From assembly GCA_035547915.1 (NCBI GenBank), contig DASZTS010000140.1, positions 115,430-179,429 on the forward strand: 64,000 bases of DNA, read 5' to 3'. A program made the translations under genes and the position numbers. Source of the stretch: DASSFG01 sp035547915. Lineage in GTDB: Bacteria; Planctomycetota; Planctomycetia; Pirellulales; JAICIG01. The notes beneath the pieces are model-generated. The model made no database searches. It had not been told where the DNA came from and saw nothing but the letters and a program-made list of their open reading frames with translations. How positions within the stretch are numbered: position 1 is the stretch's first letter; each line of letters begins with the position of its first letter. Positions 60,724 through 64,000 of this stretch are shown piece after piece.

Positions 60724-61175
60724 CGGATGATCCTGCAGTCGGGGAGAGCTTCGTGTAATTCGGCGGCCCCGGCCTCGGTGATGTTGGTGTCTTGGATGTT
60801 CAGCGAACGTAGCCGCCGTAGTCGCTTGAGATGTACCACGCCGGCGTCCGAAACGGGTTGGCCGTGCAAGTCGATGGAGTGTACGGACCCGAGCCGACCG
60901 AAATGGGCGAGGGTCTCGTCGCCGACGGTCTCGCTTATGGGCGGCATTCTGTTCCCACGCAGGTTCTTGGCGACAGGAATGGCAGCGACGGACAGATCCC
61001 AATCATGACCTTCGTTCGAAAAGACGGCACCCGCGGCGCAAAGATCGGAGCGGGCGAGCCTCTCATCGACCGAATCCTGGTAAAGCGTCATGCCGGAATG
61101 ACCGATCAAGGCCACCAACCCCGCGATGGCGGCCAGAACGACGGCATATGTAATGCGACGATTTCGCCGCGGCAT
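60720..61175 (-). CDS. Membrane-anchored leucine-rich-repeat protein
   Basis: About 151 aa; ATG at 61175 is preferred because a membrane helix (ITYAVVLAAIAGLVALIGHSG) follows, but ATGs at 61217 and further upstream are in frame. Two or three LRR-like units are visible (HFGRLGSVHSIDLHGQPVSDAGVVHL, LKRLRRLRSLNIQDTNITEAGAAEL). Typical planctomycete LRR type (L..L..LDL..T.ITDAG). Function unknown. Coupled with the cupin gene. Confidence 0.8.
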   Translation of the reverse strand: MPRRNRRITYAVVLAAIAGLVALIGHSGMTLYQDSVDERLARSDLCAAGAVFSNEGHDWDLSVAAIPVAKNLRGNRMPPISETVGDETLAHFGRLGSVHSIDLHGQPVSDAGVVHLKRLRRLRSLNIQDTNITEAGAAELHEALPDCRIIR

Positions 61176-61378
61176 CGGCACGTCATCGACGGCGGTGGTT
61201 GGTTGTCTCGTTGGCATACAAAAAGCCGGAACATCGACCCCGATTCGGGTCACCAAATTTGCACGCGACTACGCTATGCCCAGTCTCTAGCGCACGCCGA
61301 CGCGACGCAAGCGGCGGTAGTGACGTCGGTGTGCTGTCGTGAAGCGCTGGTTTCGCGACCGAAAACAGGGTCTTATTG

Positions 61379-62089
61379 TCAAGCTGGCGTGCGTAGCGCC
61401 GTCGCCAACGGACAATCGTCGACCGTCGGTTCGCCGCGGCGATACCGGCCCAACAAGACCTTCGACCGCTGGGCCAACATCCGGCGGACCTCGCGTCGCC
61501 GGCCCTTCACGCGCGGGATCGCCATGTCGTCGTAGCCGGTCGTGCGGTGCCGCAACCAGGCGATGACGGCGGCCTCGGCACGGCGCTCGATGGGGATGTG
61601 TTGCGTGCGGGCCACGGTGCCACTGCCGACCGGCGTGGCATGGTCGGTGACCGCGCGGGCCAGCCGAGAAGCAAGCTCGGCGTGTGCGGCGGGGAAGGCC
61701 AAGAACGCCAGCACCGCCCCATAGAAATCTGCTACGTAGCGGACGTGGGCCTGATCGCGACGGCGACCGGCGGCTTCCTTCTTCTTGGCAAAACTCTCCG
61801 TCGACCGTTCGGCCGCGAGTTCGGCCCGCACCCTCTCGACGGTTTCGGCGGGCGCCCACACGCCTCGCGAAAAGACCTTCCGCCCCTTCTTCTCTTGCAC
61901 GACCCAATGGTCGCCGGCCGCTTTCACCCGACGCGTGAGCGCCGCGTCGCCCGGAGGCAACAAGGTCCATCCGCCCGGCACTGTCACGACCTCGCCCTCG
62001 GCCGTCCGCACGGTATTCGCAGTCGGCCCCGGCCCGAAGGTTTTTGGGGGTCGTGTTTTCGTCGGTGTTTGTTTTGCGTTGGGACTCAT
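61379..62089 (-). CDS. DUF2293-like protein
   Basis: 236 aa. The C-terminal half has the features I associate with DUF2293: AEAAVIAWLRHRTTGYDDM, then IPRVKGRRREVRRMLAQRSKVLLGRY. The N-terminal half is basic, with a short domain VVQEKKGRKVFSRGVWAPAETVE. The function is unknown. A gap of about 160 bp separates it from the LRR gene. Confidence 0.7.
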   Translation of the reverse strand: MSPNAKQTPTKTRPPKTFGPGPTANTVRTAEGEVVTVPGGWTLLPPGDAALTRRVKAAGDHWVVQEKKGRKVFSRGVWAPAETVERVRAELAAERSTESFAKKKEAAGRRRDQAHVRYVADFYGAVLAFLAFPAAHAELASRLARAVTDHATPVGSGTVARTQHIPIERRAEAAVIAWLRHRTTGYDDMAIPRVKGRRREVRRMLAQRSKVLLGRYRRGEPTVDDCPLATALRTPA

Positions 62090-62385
62090 GCTGGACCGGG
62101 ATTGGCAAAGAGAGGAACTATGGAAGGGTGCCGAAACCCGATCCGTGCGTCTCCTGTCATCGCAACCCAGGTCGGCGGAGGATCGGTAGCAACCCTTACT
62201 TCATCGGCCATTCGAGCCGATGGGACCACCCCTCGCCAACCCTACGACGGATACGACCGGCAATCGACGAAACATCGCAGGTGTCGATCCTCAGCGCGAT
62301 CACCGTCGGGTCACATTAAGGGGGGTGCGATCTCGTCACGCTGCGACGGTCGATGTTTGCTGCAAGAAACAGCGGGCCCACGCCG

Positions 62386-62562
62386 TCATCGATCCGCGCC
62401 TTTGTCGCCACGGTTCTCGTCGAGCGGGGGCACCGTGTACAAAAAGTCGCAGGCACCGCACCGATAGAGGGTGGTGGTCGATCGGGTGGCTGCCGGCCGA
62501 TGGCATTGGACCTGGCCGACATCCTCTTGTCGCTTGCTATCGCCGCAAGAAGGACATTTCAT
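62386..62562 (-). CDS. Small zinc-ribbon protein
   Basis: 58 aa from the ATG at 62562. A zinc ribbon spans almost all of it: MKCPSCGDSKRQ ... YRCGACDFLYTVPP. No clear ribosome-binding site, and short, so moderate support. Longer upstream reading lacks motifs. Confidence 0.6.
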   Translation of the reverse strand: MKCPSCGDSKRQEDVGQVQCHRPAATRSTTTLYRCGACDFLYTVPPLDENRGDKGADR

Positions 62563-62681
62563 GGCAATCGAAAGGGCTGGGAGCGCCGGTCGCCGAGCGT
62601 TGGCGATCCGAAAGAGGCGGGGGACGACCCGCGACCGGTACCCTACCAGCCGTCCTGGCCGGTCGCAACATGCTTCGCCGG

Positions 62682-62716
62682 AACAAAAACGGCCGCCCCA
62701 AGGACAAGGGGCGGCC
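62682..62716 (-). terminator. Rho-independent terminator
   Basis: On the minus strand, a GGCCGCCCC/GGGGCGGCC perfect 9-bp stem with 8-base loop (62691-62716) is followed by GTTTTTGTT. It would end the transcript of the small membrane gene at 62846. Confidence 0.7.
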
Positions 62717-62845
62717 CAAATGGCGGGGCGGTGACCTGCCCAGCCCGACCAAAGCAACGGTAGGTCAGGGCCGGCCGATGTCAAATCGCCCGGCGCCGAT
62801 CACCTGCGGATCCAACCGCGGCGAGAGCTGCGACCGAACGCACGA

Positions 62846-63079
62846 TCACAGCTCAGAATCCCTGAACCGGCGGTACGCACGCGCGACGGCGAAACCGATG
62901 GGAACCAGCTTGATGACCGCGAGCCACGTAGCGACGCCGATGGCCGGCCAGCATTTGCTGGGTATCCCGCCCCACCGCATGACCAGGGGAGCGGCGACGC
63001 AGAGGATCGCCACCCATGCCATGAGCAGGAAGAGTTTTTCCAGGCTGAATTGGAGTGGTCGGCTCACGACGGTTAGCAT
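62846..63079 (-). CDS. Small two-helix membrane protein
   Basis: 77 aa. FSLEKLFLLMAWVAILCVAAPLVM is typical of the short planctomycete membrane proteins that begin with 'FSLRTLL'-like sequence, followed by a second helix (WPAIGVATWLAVIKLVPIGFAVA). No clear ribosome-binding site. Function unknown. Confidence 0.65.
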   Translation of the reverse strand: MLTVVSRPLQFSLEKLFLLMAWVAILCVAAPLVMRWGGIPSKCWPAIGVATWLAVIKLVPIGFAVARAYRRFRDSEL

Positions 63080-63397
63080 AAGCGCTGGAGCGCGACCGAT
63101 CGAATCGGATCGGGCTATCGAGTGTCAGGCCCTGATGGTCACGATCAATCAGCTCCCTGACTCCCGCCGAGATCGGACGTGGAGGGTTCTCTCGCCTTGG
63201 CACGGGGCGGCTGCTAGCACCGCATGTTTGCGCGAATGTGCTGATCCAGACCGCCCGCGCCGGAGCATCCGCTGCCGCCGTCTCGCACTCAAATTCTGTT
63301 GCGGGTGCCCGCATTGCTGCGTAGACTCCTTCTTGGTGCTCGGTGCGGGATCGGGCACGGGTCCATAGCAACGGGCTGCGCCACGGAGGCATTCGTC
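63080..63397. other. Intergenic region of 318 bp
   Basis: No gene or repeat recognised. It lies between the divergent small membrane gene and the receiver-domain gene. Confidence 0.4.
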
Positions 63398-63778
63398 GTG
63401 CGAGTCCTCGTCGTCGATAACGAACGAGATACGGCCGATTCACTGGCCATGCTCTTGAAGCTGACCCGTTGCGAAGTGCGGGTCGCCTACGATGCCGAGA
63501 CCGGGCTGGCGGTGGCTAAGGAGTTCCTGCCGAATCTGCTCCTCTCCGACGTCGGCCTGCCCGGGATTGACGGCAACGAACTGGCCCGGCGCGTCCGCGG
63601 CTGCCGCGAATTGGATCGGACCGTGCTCGCCGCCGTGACCGGATATGCCGATCCCGCCAACCGCGAACTCTCTCTCCAGGCCGGGTTCGACGAATACCTC
63701 GTCAAGCCCGTAGCCTACGAAAACCTCTGCCGTCTCCTCGCCCGCGTTGCCGATAAATTCGCAACGGATCCCGCCTAG
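63398..63778 (+). CDS. Response regulator, single receiver domain
   Basis: 126 aa from a GTG at 63398, with GGAGG 8 bases upstream. Receiver motifs: VLVVDNERDTADSLAMLL, LLLSDVGLPGIDGNEL with phospho-Asp, LAAVTGYADP and YLVKPVAYENL. Resembles the receivers attached to CheB/R-type hybrid kinases. No partner in the window. Confidence 0.88.
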   Translation: MRVLVVDNERDTADSLAMLLKLTRCEVRVAYDAETGLAVAKEFLPNLLLSDVGLPGIDGNELARRVRGCRELDRTVLAAVTGYADPANRELSLQAGFDEYLVKPVAYENLCRLLARVADKFATDPA

Positions 63779-63961
63779 CGCACTCTTCGAATGCCACGGC
63801 CAGGGCCTTTACGATCGATAACGCGCAATTGTATTGGTGCCCGCTCGACAAACCAGACGGCTAGCCCGCATTTCTCACCGCCCCCATAGAAAAAGGCCGC
63901 TCCATCTGGCATAAGTTGGTCTTGCACAAACAACTTTGGCCATTTGCATGGAGGCGGCCTC

Positions 63962-64000
63962 GTGGCAACAGAGTGTAGCGAAGTCTCGTTCGATTTTCAC
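63962..64000 (+). mobile_element. 5' end of a probable IS1380-family transposase gene (cut by window end)
   Basis: GTG at 63962 with GGAGG 7 bases upstream opens MATECSEVSFDFH, which resembles the N-terminus of IS1380-type transposases (MATEC...F.F). Just upstream an imperfect inverted repeat, AGGCCGCTCCAT (63894) and ATGGAGGCGGCCT (63948), could form a regulatory hairpin. Only 13 codons are visible, so the family is tentative. Confidence 0.45.

Noticed and set aside
1..64000. CRISPR arrays, tRNA and rRNA genes
   Set aside because: No regularly spaced direct repeats with unique spacers and no cloverleaf or rRNA-like sequence was seen by eye; a covariance-model scan would be the decisive test.

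Overview
The window looks like a chromosomal segment from a high-GC planctomycete, probably of the Pirellulales type. The clues are a DUF1592/DUF1552 gene pair, secreted proteins with the planctomycete 'LExRxLxS/T' N-terminal motif, an ECF sigma factor next to a Ser/Thr kinase, a Tat-exported Gfo/Idh/MocA oxidoreductase, and many small zinc-ribbon or membrane proteins. The lineage is inferred from gene content only. I saw no rRNA, tRNA or CRISPR array.

Layout. 0-8 kb: secreted or membrane proteins, a membrane protein/winged-helix regulator pair, a LarA-like protein, a glycine-rich TPR protein and an NTF2-like protein. 8-15 kb: a giant WGDG-repeat surface protein with a DUF4214 tail, a small lipoprotein, a calpain-like cysteine peptidase, and the decayed 5' end of a second copy of that peptidase gene. 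15-26.5 kb: an all-forward RiPP locus (below). 26.8-36.4 kb: a toroid-fold protein, a Gfo/Idh/MocA oxidoreductase, a DUF1704 (QEGLA) metallopeptidase-like protein and the DUF1592/DUF1552 pair. 36.4-45.5 kb: housekeeping genes (queG, BON protein, rhodanese + SufE, folC) and a MacB/FtsX-type ABC transporter with a large His-rich insertion. 46-55 kb: a minus-strand Tad pilus operon (tadZ, cpaF, tadB, tadC, two tadE-like, tadG) that ends in a REC-HDOD regulator. 55-60.3 kb: a dense two-component cluster. 60.3-64 kb: small genes, a lone receiver protein and what looks like the start of an IS1380-type transposase cut by the window end.

The most notable system is at about 15.35-26.44 kb. It combines an ECF sigma factor, a membrane Ser/Thr kinase with DFN in place of DFG, a DUF692 multinuclear-iron enzyme (MbnB/BufB/TglH superfamily) overlapping an unrecognised partner, a 76-residue mersacidin/lichenicidin-type precursor, a strong hairpin after the precursor gene, a LanM-like enzyme with an intact dehydratase domain but almost no cyclase domain, a C39-peptidase ABC exporter and an HlyD-type fusion protein. 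The precursor's predicted core holds three Cys, two His and six Ser/Thr. Both Ser/Thr dehydration and DUF692-type Cys chemistry could therefore act on one peptide. I infer a hybrid RiPP pathway; I know of no described example of this exact combination.

A second genome-level feature is a dispersed, structured intergenic repeat of about 100 bp (four full-length and three short or half copies here). Its arms resemble AGAGCaACCGACAAAACCGG and its centre is a conserved AATCGG...CCGATT hairpin. Copies flank the RiPP locus genes, and one supplies the stop codon of a neighbouring gene.
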